Origin: Hydra vulgaris
Taxonomy: Eukaryota > Cnidaria > Hydrozoa > Anthoathecata > Hydridae
DNA length: 64,000 bases
Reading direction: 5' to 3'
Assembly (NCBI RefSeq): GCF_038396675.1
Contig: NC_088921.1
Span: 17,650,001-17,714,000, forward strand
In this document: one piece after another, positions 47,424 to 58,939 of the stretch
How the letters are laid out: each line of letters starts with the position of its first letter
Numbering within the stretch: the first letter of the stretch is position 1
The notes under the pieces: generated by a model
Told to the model about the DNA's origin: nothing
The model's input: only the letters and a program-made list of their open reading frames with translations
The model's database searches: none
Position numbers and translations under genes: made by a program

Positions 47424-49196
47424 CAGCTGCGGACAAAACTACGTGAACGATTGCAAATAGTTTTTTTTAATGAAATTTTCAATGTCTTAAAATAAGTTTA
47501 TAGTTTAATACTATATATGGTTGGATAGAGCGTTTTTTGCTCTATAAGACTGTGTAAAGTGTATTCTCTAATAATTTGTTTAAAATTAAACATATCTAAA
47601 TGTTCAAAAAGCATCAAATATTTTGCGCGACAAAACCACGTGAACGATTATACAAACGTAAAAGAATAATTTTACTAACATCAACAAATAATAGATTAAA
47701 AAAAAAAAAAAACATTAATATTTAGTTGCATAGCCTTTAGAATCGATAACGGCCTTGCACCGTATTGGCATAGATTCTACAAGAGTTTCTAGTAACTGTT
47801 TTGGTAATGCCTCCCATTCATACTGTACGGCTCGAAAAAGTTCATCCGGTTTTTGAAATTTGCGACCTCCCAAGCGTCGCTCAACTTCAATCCATAAATT
47901 TTCGATTGGATTTAAGTCGGGAGATTGGGCAGGCCACTTCAAAACCGTTATGCTATTATTTATGAGCCAATTTTTTACAGTCAAAGCTGTATGTTTAGGG
48001 TCATTATCATGTTGATAAACCCAATTGTGAGGCATTTTTTCTAAAGCGTGTGGCAACATTTGATTAGATAATATTTCCCTGTACTGTAGTTGGTCCATTA
48101 TACCGTTTACACGGTACAACGGACCAATTTCAGCCCAGGAGAAACACCCCCAAACCATTATATTGCCACCCCCAAATTTTACAGTTCCTATTGTATACTC
48201 TTTTGCAAATCTTTTACCTACTGGACGCCTAACATAACCTCGACCGTCGCTGCAAACCATGTTAAATTTACTTTCATCCGACCACAAAACTGTTTTCCAA
48301 TTTTCAACCGTCCAGTTTAAGTGATCTTTAGCGAACTGTAGGCGATCTTTGACGTGCCTGGGCTTAAGGAATGGTTTCTTTGCAGGTCTGCGCCCATAAA
48401 GACCTCCTTCGTTTAAACGCCTTTGAATCGTTCGTGTGCTTACGTTTTCCATGCCTGTTTGCAGACGAATTTCAGGGGCTGTCAAATGTGGATTCTCAAG
48501 AGATTTTCGCACAATTTTTCGATCAGTACTAAAAAATAAAATGTTAAACATTAAAATTAACATTAACATTAATATTATTAAGATTAAATATTAAAAAAAA
48601 ATAAAATTAAAGGAATATTACCGCTTATCCGTAATACGTGGACGACCACCTTTCTTAACGATCTTTTTGCTCTTTTCTCGGTGTATAAATTTATGTATTC
48701 CACCTTTTGACATCTTCACATGAGCTGCAATTTGCCCAATGGACCATTTTTCTTCTTTGCGCAAACGCAAAACCAAGCTTTCGATTTTTGAATCAGTTTG
48801 ACGAACCATTATAGTTTAATTTTTTTAATTTTTTGATGTTAAACAGAATAATCTTGAGAAATTTAAATGATTGTAAGTTCTTAGAATACCAAAACCACAT
48901 GAACGATTTTTAAAAGCACTGATTTCGATGTGAATATAATATAATTTGCATCAAAAATGACGCTTTTATAAATCGTTCACGTGGTTTTGTTGCTCAAAAT
49001 TTTCGAAACTATTTTAACGTTTATACATGTATGATTTTATACGTATTATTAAAGAATACACTTTACACAATCTTATAGAGCAAAAAACGCTCTATCCAAT
49101 CATATATAGTATTAGAGAAAAAACTTTTTTTAAGGTGTTGAAACTTTTGTTTCAAAAAACTATCTGCAATCGTTCACGTAGTTTTGTCCGCAACTG
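47424..49196 (-). mobile_element. Complete Tc1-like transposon with IR/DR ends
   Basis: The element is bounded by TA on both sides (47422-47423 and 49197-49198). Its ends CAGCTGCGGACAAAACTACG and the mirror at 49177-49196 (CAGTTGCGGAC... in reverse) differ by single bases. A second, inner repeat of the GACAAAACCACGTGAACGATT word lies at 47629-47649, with its mirror at 48971-48990, so each end is ~226 bp long with two direct repeats at its borders. This is the IR/DR design of Sleeping Beauty-type elements. A further degenerate copy lies at 48891-48908. The single gene inside is an apparently intact, spliced transposase. Confidence 0.92.
47715..48809 (-). CDS. Tc1-like transposase, one 93-bp intron
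   Basis: Exon 1 (48809-48622) encodes MVRQTDSKIESLVLRLRKEE and a paired-like helix-turn-helix (WSIGQIAAHVKMSKGGIHKF), ending in GRPRITDK. The intron 48621-48529 has GTAATA...TTTTTTAG borders. Joining it puts RPRITDKR-TDRKIVRK in frame. Exon 2 (48528-47715) holds TRTIQRRLNEGGLYGRRPAK and the catalytic triad: VLWSDESKF (D), YQHDNDPKHTA (D) and QSPDLNPIENLW (E, 34 residues later). It also has the glycine-rich box GGGNIMVWGCFSW. The spliced product is about 333 residues, the normal length for the family, with no stop. It cuts and pastes the element at TA sites. Bracketed by symmetric ends, it could still be active. Confidence 0.9.
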
Positions 49197-49198
49197 TA

Positions 49199-49426
<228 letters not shown>

Positions 49427-50644
49427 GGCATGTTTTCGGAAAAATCTGTCCATCTTTCTTGATCAAAAAAGGATGTAAAAAAGCTTAAATGTATTTAAAT
49501 CAATATATTTCTGAAAAATTAAGACTGTAAAGATTACATATTAAAAGGAAAAAAAAAAAATTAAGTTTTACAGAAAATTTTGACTTTCTTTTTGATGCCT
49601 CCCATAAGTTTCTGAACAGAGTGATTTTTGTAAGTTTTAGCACTTTTATTTAGCAGCTTTTCCACTTAATTTCAATTTCTTTTTTTGATGGCCCAATATT
49701 TTTCAATAGGACGTAATTCGGGGCAGTTTGGAGGATTCATCTTTTTCGGAACCAACATCACTCCATTATCATCGTAAAACTTTTGAGCATCTTTTGAGTA
49801 ATGTATTGTAACCAAATCAGGCCAAAACAATACTGAAGTACTTCTATGAGCTTTAATTAGTCGTTTTATAAGAGAAAGACAACATTTCACGTATTCAGTA
49901 GATTTCATTGTGCCCAAACAAACATGAATTGGCGATTTTTTGCCGCAAGAGCAAAGTGCCTGCCAAATCATCAATTTTTTCGAAAATTTATCAGTCATTA
50001 CTCACTCGCATTTCCTCTTATTTTAGAAGCATAGTAGCACTGCCCAGGAATTTGTTTAAAATCCATTTTAACATAAGTTTCGTCATCCATCAAAATGCAT
50101 CCATTATGTTTTGTTAACAAGTTGTCATACAACTTTCGAGCTCGACTCTTTGCGGTTGAATTTTGTTTAAAACTTTGATATCCAAGTCTCTGTCGCCATT
50201 TGTGTAAAAAAAAAATTGGAAACCTTCATTTATTTCGCTCGATATCTATTAGATCAATCAGGATGTTTTTCCAATGAAGTCTCCAACCGTTCGAGAGCTC
50301 TAGGATTTGCTGTGCGTTTTTTTCGACCACTTTCTTGTTTTCTCTGAATAATTTTCTGTTTTGTAAACCGTTTAAGAACAGTATCTACAGTTCTTCTTGA
50401 TATTTTTAATGATTTCGCCAACTTTCTATTCGATAAAGTTGGATTTTTTAAGTGTTTGTTCACAATCAAAAATCTTTGTAAAGTTTGCTCGGTTGACATT
50501 TTGAAACTAAATAATATTTTTAATTATTTTTTTCTGCCAAAATGTTCTATTATACAAACACTACCTCACACAAAAAAATAATTTCACAAAACGACTAGCT
50601 TTACCACACCGCAAAAGGTGGGCAGATTTATCCGATAGCATGCC
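49427..50644 (-). mobile_element. Decayed Tc1/mariner-like element, D37E type
   Basis: The left end GGCATGTTTTCGGAAAAATC is matched imperfectly by the right end read in reverse (GGCATGCTATCGGATAAATC) over ~30 bp. TA-rich sequence flanks both sides. The length of ~1.2 kb is typical. The transposase on the minus strand is broken. The element appears older than the neighbouring Tc1-like element. Confidence 0.75.
49672..50499 (-). pseudogene. D37E mariner-like transposase pseudogene
   Basis: The N-terminal frame (50499-50254) has a helix-turn-helix: LSNRKLAKSLKISRRTVDTV, then a GRKKR AT-hook-like basic word. Frame shifts and stops occupy 50250-50000, but the first catalytic Asp is visible as ILMDDETYV near 50085-50110. 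The C-terminal frame (49998-49672) reads KLMIWQALCSCGKKSPI, then VLFWPDLVTIHYSKD (second Asp) and NPPNCPELRPIEKYWAI (Glu). Thirty-seven residues separate Asp and Glu, which defines the D37E group. It has at least two frameshifts and several stops. Confidence 0.8.
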
Positions 50645-50655
50645 CATCGGAAATA

Positions 50656-50705
50656 TATACATATATATACATATGTATATACATATGTATATATATATAT
50701 ATAAA
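50656..50705. repeat. Short TATACATA/(TA)n array
   Basis: A TATACATATG-rich array at the right edge of the D37E element. It is much shorter than the other arrays in this cluster. Confidence 0.8.
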
Positions 50706-50765
50706 TTTCGTCAATAAACAATCATTTTACAATATTTTTTGTAAAACTTAGAAATTTAATCTTTA

Positions 50766-52015
50766 TATTCTGACCGGAGCAAGTAGAAGACAATGTGTCT
50801 TATCACCCTGCTCCTATGTTCGTAAAAATGTCAATAAAGTTTTACGTATTAAGTTCCTAAAATATACGTTATATAAGTTTACAAATATTAAAAATTTTGT
50901 ACATATAACAAGTTTTATACATATTATAACAAATTACAGTTCATAAAATATACATAAGTTAAAAGATGCATATATACGTGTTAACAAATCAATATATAAG
51001 TGTTTTTAAAAATACAAAAGAATGTTTTTATTATTTAAATGTAATTAATTTCGTTTAATTGTTTTTTTATAAAGTTCAATTGAAGTTTCGTTATTTGTGT
51101 CTTTATTCAGGATATAGTTCCACAAACGTGGTCCTCGACATGTAATTGAGAAGTCTTATTTTTTAAGGGATGTTGTAGGGATAAGGAAACTGCCAATGGA
51201 ATACACTTGTGGAGTATTTGTGTTTAATTATGGTGAATTGAGGCTGAAAATATGTTGGAAGCAAGTTGTTATGAATTTTAGGCATAAATATCAGACTTTG
51301 ATGTTTAGTTCATAAATATTTAAAACAATATTTTATTGTTCTTTTGTTATTCATCTTTACTTATAAAGGCTCGGCGCATGCGCATTTACTTATAATGCGC
51401 ATCTACCTGCATTCAAAACTAAGCGGCCCGCTTGCTTTTTTTAGCTAAAAATTTTTTTAAAGATGGTGAAAATTTACTTGCCCACGATATATTGCAATAA
51501 ATAATGTGGCTATGAATAAATGAAAAATACAAGCTTTTTAAGCACATTATATTAAAAAAGTGCTTCGTTTTGAAAAGGATCCCAAGAGCTTTTAAAATGT
51601 TGTTTTCCACTAATTGGATATGATTTTTCTAATTTAAATGATCGTCCAATATTATGCCTAGGATTTTCATTAAATGAGCTCTTTCAGCTTTAATGTTGTT
51701 TATAAATAAATCCGGAAGTTTCAGGGGTATGTTATCAGTTTTCGAAGATTTTGTGAAAAGAATGCATTTAGTTTTATTAATGTTTACGGACAGTTTTTTG
51801 GCTTTAAACCAGTCATTTAAATTTATTAGCTTTGTGTTTACAGTAGAAAAACAAAGTTTAAATTAGATCCCGAAAAAAAAGTATTAGTACCATCAGCAAA
51901 AAGAACAAAATTAAGGAATTTAGAGGATAAGTGGATGCCATTATTATATAAAAGAGCAGCAGAGGACCAAGTATTGTGCCCCGTGTGTATAGCGAACTCA
52001 AGTCAAAAATAAGTA
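50766..52015 (-). mobile_element. LINE 3' fragment, minus strand
   Basis: On the minus strand it starts with RT B and C boxes (GTILGPLLLFYI, then a degenerate FADGTN-like box near 51890). It passes through the post-catalytic region and a connection-like domain (51610-51419: KALGILFKTKHFFNIMCLKS, YFSFIHSHIIYCNISWASKF) and ends with a 3' region containing GGAGCAAGTAGAAGACA...TCTTATCACC (50775-50815). The same 3' signature occurs at 62539-62575. Several frame breaks; the 5' part is missing. Confidence 0.75.
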
Positions 52016-52028
52016 CATATTTTGGGTG

Positions 52029-52402
52029 ATTTGTAAGGTGTCTGGGGTGCTTTTTTTCATGAAATTTGGCAGGTAGCAAGAAAAAAGATTTTTGCTGATG
52101 TCTGAATATATTAGAAAAAAATCTCAGCAATTCTCAATGCATACCTGATGCACAAACAACAAGGAAGTTTCAAACAACAATGAATTCATTATAAACATAA
52201 TTTTACAAAAAATATTTTCGTGTAGAATTAAAGTTAAACTCTTCTAGTATTTAAAAAAAAATCTATATTGATACAAACGGCTATAAAAATAGCACAGAGA
52301 AACATCTTCTCATCATACCGCTCTTAAAAATACAGAAAAAAGAATGGCACAAAATTTGGACAAAGAAAAAGGTTCCGTTAAGGTCGGATTTACGCGTACC
52401 TA
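52029..52402. repeat. Repeat family X, third copy
   Basis: The AAATTTGGCAGGTAGCAAG word and the terminal sequence GGATTTACGCGTACCTA parallel the repeat at 39.6-40.27 kb. It is clearly diverged. Here it lies upstream of a LINE fragment, whereas at 40.27 kb it lies downstream of one. Confidence 0.55.
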
Positions 52403-54590
52403 GTAATATAATGATATTTTTTATAGTTTGAATCTTGTTTAAGAATTAAAAGATTTTGTCTCTATACTTAGAAGTATTGTTAATTAACTCCTCATAATAT
52501 GCTTTGAAGCTTAAAAATTGCATTTCAAGTTATTTTAAGTTAGTTATTACTGTTTCTTTGCTATACCATCTGAGTACTGAGTTTAACACAATGTTTGATG
52601 ATACAATTTTAAAGTGCTATAAAGCACCTGCGTTTTAATTTCTTTGTTTTAATCTTCAGTTTCTTCTAAAAATTATTGCAGAAATTCAGTGTTTTGTTAC
52701 GCTAGTTGGAAAGACCACATCATATCTTTAAGTGCTTTTTATTTAACCAAAGGCTTTATTAGGTTTCTTTATTATTGCCAAGCAAAGGCTTTATTACGTG
52801 AGTTTAACCTGTGGGAAGTCTAGTTAAATTTCACTTAACTGTCTGAATTTCAAAAATGAACTTCAATCTAATAATACTGAAACATTAAAAGCAACAATCA
52901 TTTTCTAAGAAGTTATAAGAGAGTAGTAAGAAGAAGTTGCAAAGCAAAATGGTAGATAAAGTCTGAATGGTATGGTTTAGTTTTTCACACATAGTCTATA
53001 GATAGCAAACAAGTTTTTAACAAGTTTGTCAAACTTATGAATTGTGTTTTAAATAAAATTCAAATATAATAAAAGTATAATTTCTAAAAATGTCTTAACT
53101 ACCCTTTGTTAAACAGCTTATTTCATTGCTAGACATCTTTGTAAAAACATTATTTAGCATTGAACAAAAAGTTACAATAAGTTTTTTGACTTGAAGTATT
53201 TATAAAGTTTATTTATAATTAAAAGTTATTTATAAAATTATATAAAAAAGTTTACACAGCAAAATCTTGTATTTAAAAAATTATAACCTGTATATATTAT
53301 TACAACTATTATTACATTACTACAACTGACTATTTTCGAAAATTAATTTTTTTTGTTTGCAAAAATCATATTTTCAAATTTAGAGACCATTTAAGCGATG
53401 CTAGTGACGTCATTTAATTAGCGATGTCATTTAAAATATTATTAAAACATTTTTGTATAATACACTCAATCTGGTCAAAACTAAAAAAAAATGGGAGGGG
53501 GAGGTAGGCATAGTTTTTTGGACCTACCCAAAAAACTTTAAAACGAACTAACAAACATGTTATGTATGATTTATTCATAACGTTTTGCGCAATATTACGG
53601 AACTTAGAACATGAAAAATTTGCGAATAAGTTGTAAAGAATCTTTACAGCTTATTCGCAAATTATGCATGAAATATCTTTACTAAAGATATTTCAAACTT
53701 AAAGGAATTTTAAACCATAGATTGCCGTGCGAAATGGTTTATACTTAACGTTGCGGGAGAAAATAAATATAAAACATGCTTAAGAAAATAAATATACTAT
53801 GAAAACATTTTTATATTATATTTATATTATGAAAATATTATTTACAATAAACAATTTACTTAATTTCAGGCACTCCAAACAACCTTGATTTAACGCCAAT
53901 TAGTAGCGATGTTTTGAACATGGAGCAAGTTACTATGAAAAAGAAGAAGAAAAAGCGTACAAGTGTCGTTAAGTTAACCGGAAGTCATTGAAAGAAAACG
54001 TCATTAACTAAAAGAGATATTTAGTATTTTATTAAACTAATAAAATGATATGTAAAGAACAACATCACAACAACACATTAACAAGAACAGTATCATAATA
54101 ATACGTTAACAAGAACAGTGTCATAAAAATACGTTAACAAGAACAGTGTCATAGTAATTTGTTAACGAGACAACACTAAAATAATATATAAAGAACGAAA
54201 TTGTAGCATTAATTTTTTTCTGTTTTAAACACCTTTTACAATTAAACAGATGAATCTTTCTCATACGCAGTATGTCGCTATGACAGAAATATATTAACCA
54301 ACTTAATATTAATATTTAATATTGACAACATTAATATTAATATTTAAACTACAAAATTGTTTTTGTTTTTTTACTCACAAACATGTATAACTCATAGTTT
54401 ATTAGATATCAATGACTTAATAAACTATAAGTTTATAAAGTCTATATAACCTTCAGGCTTGAAAATGCCAATGTTTAATGACGTGCTTCCGAGCTAATCA
54501 TTATATAGCTATTAGCATTTTTCTTAATGATAAAATTTGATAGTTTGCGTAATAGCGATTAGTCTGATGCGACGCAATTAATTAATAGAT
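52403..54590. other. Intergenic AT-rich stretch with small hairpins
   Basis: No gene was recognised. A hairpin at about 53619-53661 pairs TTTGCGAATAAG with CTTATTCGCAAA. A 20-bp word ATACTTAACGTTGCGGGAGA at about 53739 recurs exactly at about 54829. Short repeats of AACAAGAACAGTGTCATAATA occur at 54080-54150. Confidence 0.5.
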
Positions 54591-54820
54591 ATTGAAAAAA
54601 GTAAATTGTTAAAATTAAACAACAATAAATTGCATATGCTAAAAGTAACTAAAATAAATTGTCTTACAAGTTGTAAGACAATTTATTTTCGTTACTTTTA
54701 GCTAACTAAAATAAAGTAACTAAAATAAATTGTCTTACAAGTTGTAAGACAATTTATTTTAGTTACTTTTAGCATATGCAATTTATTGTTGTTTAATTTT
54801 AACAATTTACTTTTTTCAAT
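54591..54820. repeat. 230-bp nested palindrome
   Basis: ATTGAAAAAAGTAAATTGTT at the left is mirrored at the right end, and the arms continue through AACAACAATAAATTGCATATG and CTAAAAGTAACTAAAATAAATTG. Each arm also contains its own inner hairpin centred on TTACAAGTTGTAA, so the structure can form either one long hairpin or two smaller ones. The only visible difference is a C/A at about 54690. No open frame. Confidence 0.88.
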
Positions 54821-54873
54821 AACTATTATACTTAACGTTGCGGGAGATAATTTCTAAGTTTTTGAACGAGGGA

Positions 54874-55002
54874 TAAATTCTAAGTTTTTGAACAAATAAT
54901 TAGTAACTATCAGTGAAATCACTTTTAATATCTTGTAATACAAGATATTAAAAGTGATTTCACTGATAGTTACTAATTATTTGTTCAAAAACTTAGAATT
55001 TA
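54874..55002. repeat. 129-bp palindrome
   Basis: TAAATTCTAAGTTTTTGAAC at the left is mirrored at the right end. Arms of ~63 bp meet at CTTGTAATACAAG with essentially no loop. A partial extra copy of the left-end word (TTTCTAAGTTTTTGAACGAG) lies just outside at 54851, suggesting growth of the arm by duplication. Confidence 0.88.
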
Positions 55003-55489
55003 CCTTAACTAAACAATACTAAATCTTAAATCTTGAAAAAATTATAAGAGAAAAATTTAGAGAGAAAAAAATAATTTTCTCTTTAAAATTTATTGTCAAA
55101 TACCAGGCGCGGATCTCGGGTACGTCTAATACATTTGTAGACGTGCCAAAAAAATAAAATTGAATTCAAAAAAAAAGGTTACTATAATATTTTAAAATTA
55201 AGTATAAAAATAACTTTTTACTTAACGGTCTATTAAATCTAAATTAAATTTAAGTTTTATTATACTTTTGAAAAAATTCTGTTACACTTTTAAAAAATTT
55301 TCTTCTTGTTTAGAGTAAATATAATTGCTTCTTGTTTAGCGGTTTAAAAGAGCATTTAAAATAAATTGCAACAGTCATAGACTTAACTTAGCTATTTGTG
55401 CCTTGTACAAAAAGCAATAAGTCAAGTATCTTTTGGCACACTTTAATGAGGTATCATACTTTTTAAACTTTTACCTACCAGGCAACAAA

Positions 55490-55935
55490 TCTTAGAGGAA
55501 CATCTTGAAAGTACTTTTCCGTTGGCTGTTATGAAAACAATGATAGCAATTTTGCAGAACTCGTTGGGTGGAAAAACTTTTGTTTTGGATACTTTTCAAA
55601 AACTTTGTTCCTACAAAAATGATATCAGAAGTTCAATTTTTTCGATATACTAGAAGGGCTTCATCATATCTTTTAGTAAATTTTATAGAAGAGAGTTACT
55701 GAATTCCCATGCTTTAACCTTGTGAGCTTCATTTATGCAAAGCCTTTTGGTTATATTTAAAAAAGGTGATATTCATTTTAACATTACTGAGTTGTTAAAA
55801 GGGATAAATTTTCCTGCTTGTGAAAACATTAAAAATTTACTTGCTACCTTTCCATTAACTTCATATGAATTTGAGTGGGCATATTATTTATTTTAGCGCC
55901 TAAAAAATTATATGGTTAAGCACCATAGTACAGTG
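55490..55935 (+). pseudogene. hAT-type transposase C-terminal fossil
   Basis: Broken plus-strand frames read QQILEEHLESTFPLAVMKTM, then INFPACENIKNLLATFPLTS followed by YEFEWAYYLF and RLKNYMVKHHSTVP. This matches the position and order of the conserved C-terminal dimerisation block of hAT-family/ZMYM-like proteins (LLT-P-S-EAERSFS-LRRLKTYLRSTM), with the key acidic-Glu-Arg part degenerate. Several stops interrupt it. The upstream catalytic part is missing. Confidence 0.5.
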
Positions 55936-55939
55936 CCAA

Positions 55940-57650
55940 TAACACAGATTTAGTGTTATCTTTCTTTATATATAAAATGCTATGCTGTAATTGTTATATT
56001 AACAAATACTTTTTTTTTGTTGAGTTTTTTCAGACTTTATGTATTTATCAGCAGGATTTAATAAAATGAAGGTTTTAAAACTTACTTTTTTTTTAACATA
56101 ATGGGGCATTTAGAATGCGTCTAAATACCTCTTTATATAACTTAAAATTGCATATTATAATATAAAAATATTTTACTATAATCTGTGTGATATTTTATAA
56201 TATATTTGTTACAATATAAATATAAAATTTTGCAATGAGTAGTTTAGTTATTTTTAATAATAGATTTGTAAATAATGTGTAAATATATAATTTTATAATC
56301 TAAAAGTAAAGTGCCCCAGTGATAACCTTGCGTATTTTTGATTGAAGAAAGGCTCTTAATAGAATAATTTATTATTAAGAATTGTATATTTGATTTATTT
56401 TTAATCTTAATAAATCATTGTTGCTTTTATTTTAAGAGTGTTCTTTTGAATATATATTTCTTTTTCACTGGTGGGCATTCCTGTAAATAGATTTATTTTT
56501 TGATACAGGAACAAATCGAGAAAACAACTAAATTAATTACGCATTTCTCAAACACAAACGTATTAAATTCTGCTTGACGTCCTTTATAGACGAATTCTTA
56601 CACCATCATGTAACAAATTGTGTCATCAAAAGAAATGTTTTAAAAATAGAAAAATAGAAAAGGTTTTGAAATAGTAAATCGAAATAGTACCACGAGCTCG
56701 TAAATTTTATATTTCACATTTGTTGCTAGTTCAATTTTATTATTATTTTTTTATACAAAAATTGCAAAATTGAAATAAAGTTTCAATTTCAAAATTTCAG
56801 CAAGAACAGCAACAAATATCGTTTAATTACAAAAGAACATTGTTCACAAGCCAGGGGTGGCGCCAGTATTTTTAGGTTTTCGAGATATACGTTGATTAAA
56901 TATTTTTTGTACTATTTTTAACTAGACTTATATTCATCGAGAAATTTTAAGTTTTATATTATAATTTCTCAGTGTTCAAAAATTATGACCAAATAAAATT
57001 TGCAACCTCCTCAAGTTGAGTTGGCTTTAAACTTTTTACGGTCATATTTTTTGAACCCTTAAGTGTTTTACTATAAAATTTAAAATTTATTGATGAATAT
57101 AAGTCCTAATATAAGAATATTAACTTGTAGCTCTCTCGTTTGGGGCAGGAGGGGGAGAAGGGGAGAAAGGCTGAAATTTTAGAGCTTTTTTGTATAATAT
57201 TTATCGGGTCCGGATTCATTACGTCTTTTTAACTTGCAATTTTAACTATAGCATGAAAGGATTTTTTGTTCTCACGTCGATTTTAAAAAATGGATTTCGT
57301 ATACGTTAAGGATAATAAAACAACTTTTAGCCAGTTAAACGTCTAACGTAAATATACTATTCTATACTTTTTTTATAATCTTAAACTACCAAATAAACTT
57401 GACGTTACCTTTTTAAAAATATCGCATTTTATAAAATGCATGTAAATATACTAGCAAAAATAAACTCAACTCAATTAAAATACTTGCAAGTGTTAAATAC
57501 AAAACAAAACAATTATCTTTTGATGCTACAGAAAATGTTCGTTCGGAATTTGTAGATGTTGGTTTAATCGTTATTAACGCTTGATACAATTTTTCTAAAT
57601 ATACAGTTCTTTTTTTAGTTTTTTAAAATAATAAAAATTCTTTTTTAATA
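55940..57650. other. Intergenic AT-rich stretch, no gene recognised
   Basis: Nothing coding is visible. A GGGGCATTTAG word near 56102 and its weak complement near 56311 could be ends of a small element. The region 57130-57180 is G-rich. Confidence 0.35.
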
Positions 57651-57659
57651 TCAGCTAAT

Positions 57660-58935
57660 TTATCTTCGCAACTTGGCAAAATTGAACATTTCTAATATCT
57701 TATGTAGTTCTTCCTCCAGTGTTAATGGTAATGTGTTTCCTGTAGTATTTTTGTTATTTTCAGCGGAATACCCCTGTTCATGTGTGTTTTGCTGTTCTTC
57801 AATCTCACTAAATAATTTCTTCAGTAAATCTGTAGTAAATATTTGTATTTTCTTTGAAGGCATAGTACCATTTACAAGAGAATCTAATAGCTCTTCTATT
57901 TCTTGGTTTTTACAGCTATTTATTCGAGTTTTCATTGTCATTAATAGCTCTCTACTTAAATTACCATTGGATTCTTTTAATTTTCTTAACATAAAATTAA
58001 TTGCTAATCCGGCTGTTGCAAGATTAGCATCGTCTCTGCTAAGAGCTTCAACAGGTAATTCAATAGGCTTTAGAGTATTTTCCAATTCATTTAATAATTC
58101 AATATTAATATTTTCTATTAAATGTACACTTCCAATATCTTGCAGAGCTTCTTTGATAATATAAAATAGTTTTAAAAATATAGATATCATTTCGATCATT
58201 GAGTTCCAACGAGTTCTTACGTCTAACACTAGCTGAAGTTCATTACTTAAAACTATTTTGATCTTTTCTTGCAAAATATTGTTTCTTACAGAAGAACTAT
58301 TAAAAAATTTAACATTTATACGAAGACTTTTTATATTTTCTTCTACATTGTCTAAATTTGTTAATTCAACTTGTCCGTACTCTTCAACATCACCGTCGCT
58401 CTCGTTAGAATAATAATTTTCATCTTGATCATCATTATTTTCATCTTGACCATGATCATTTCTATCTCCATCAACGTCATCATCATCTTGCAAGACGTTA
58501 ATAATTTTCTGTTTATACAGTACATCACAAACAGCTAAGTGTATAGTGTGATTCAAACACAAATTATAGAGACTATGAGATTCTCGTCCAAATTATATCA
58601 TTACACTTGCACCGTCGCCTTTCGACTTTAGGAAGATTACAAATTGATTTTACTAAACTTCCACAATAAAACTAGACTTTTTAATTGCCCTAACTGATAT
58701 ACCATCAAGAGCGGCCATTATAGAGACAATTTCTTCTAAAGGCTTTCTTGCGACGGAAACGAAAGTGTTGATAGTTTTAAATCGTTTGGTGCCAGAATTT
58801 TCTCCTATGTCTTTCCGTGTTGGTAATGAAATTCCATGTTTAACTTTTAAATGTTTAATTATTGATGAAGTATTCCATCTTTGTTTGATATTACCGTTGA
58901 ACACTTATTGCATTCTCCACTTTTCAAATCGGTAC
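57660..58935 (-). pseudogene. ZBED/hAT-like transposase-derived gene, internally deleted
   Basis: The 5' part on the minus strand (58935-58653) holds a BED finger: a Cys-x2-Cys pair (GECNKCSTV) in one frame and NTSSIIKHLKVKHG with the His pair in another, so one frameshift lies between. It is followed by LEEIVSIMAALDGISVRA. After a gap without the usual ~250 residues, the frame 58562-57660 has MCLNHTIHLAVCDVLY (the hAT CxxH/RNase H insertion region), an acidic stretch rich in Asp and Asn, then LVLDVRTRWNSMIEMISIFL and LKPIELPVEALSRDDANLAT. The catalytic N-terminal Asp residues and the final C-terminal block are missing. A decayed autonomous copy or a domesticated remnant is possible; the frameshift favours decay. 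Confidence 0.7.
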
Positions 58936-58939
58936 ATTG

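Noticed and set aside
56101-56320. Small MITE with GGGGCA ends
   Set aside because: Only about seven terminal bases pair convincingly, and no target duplication is seen.
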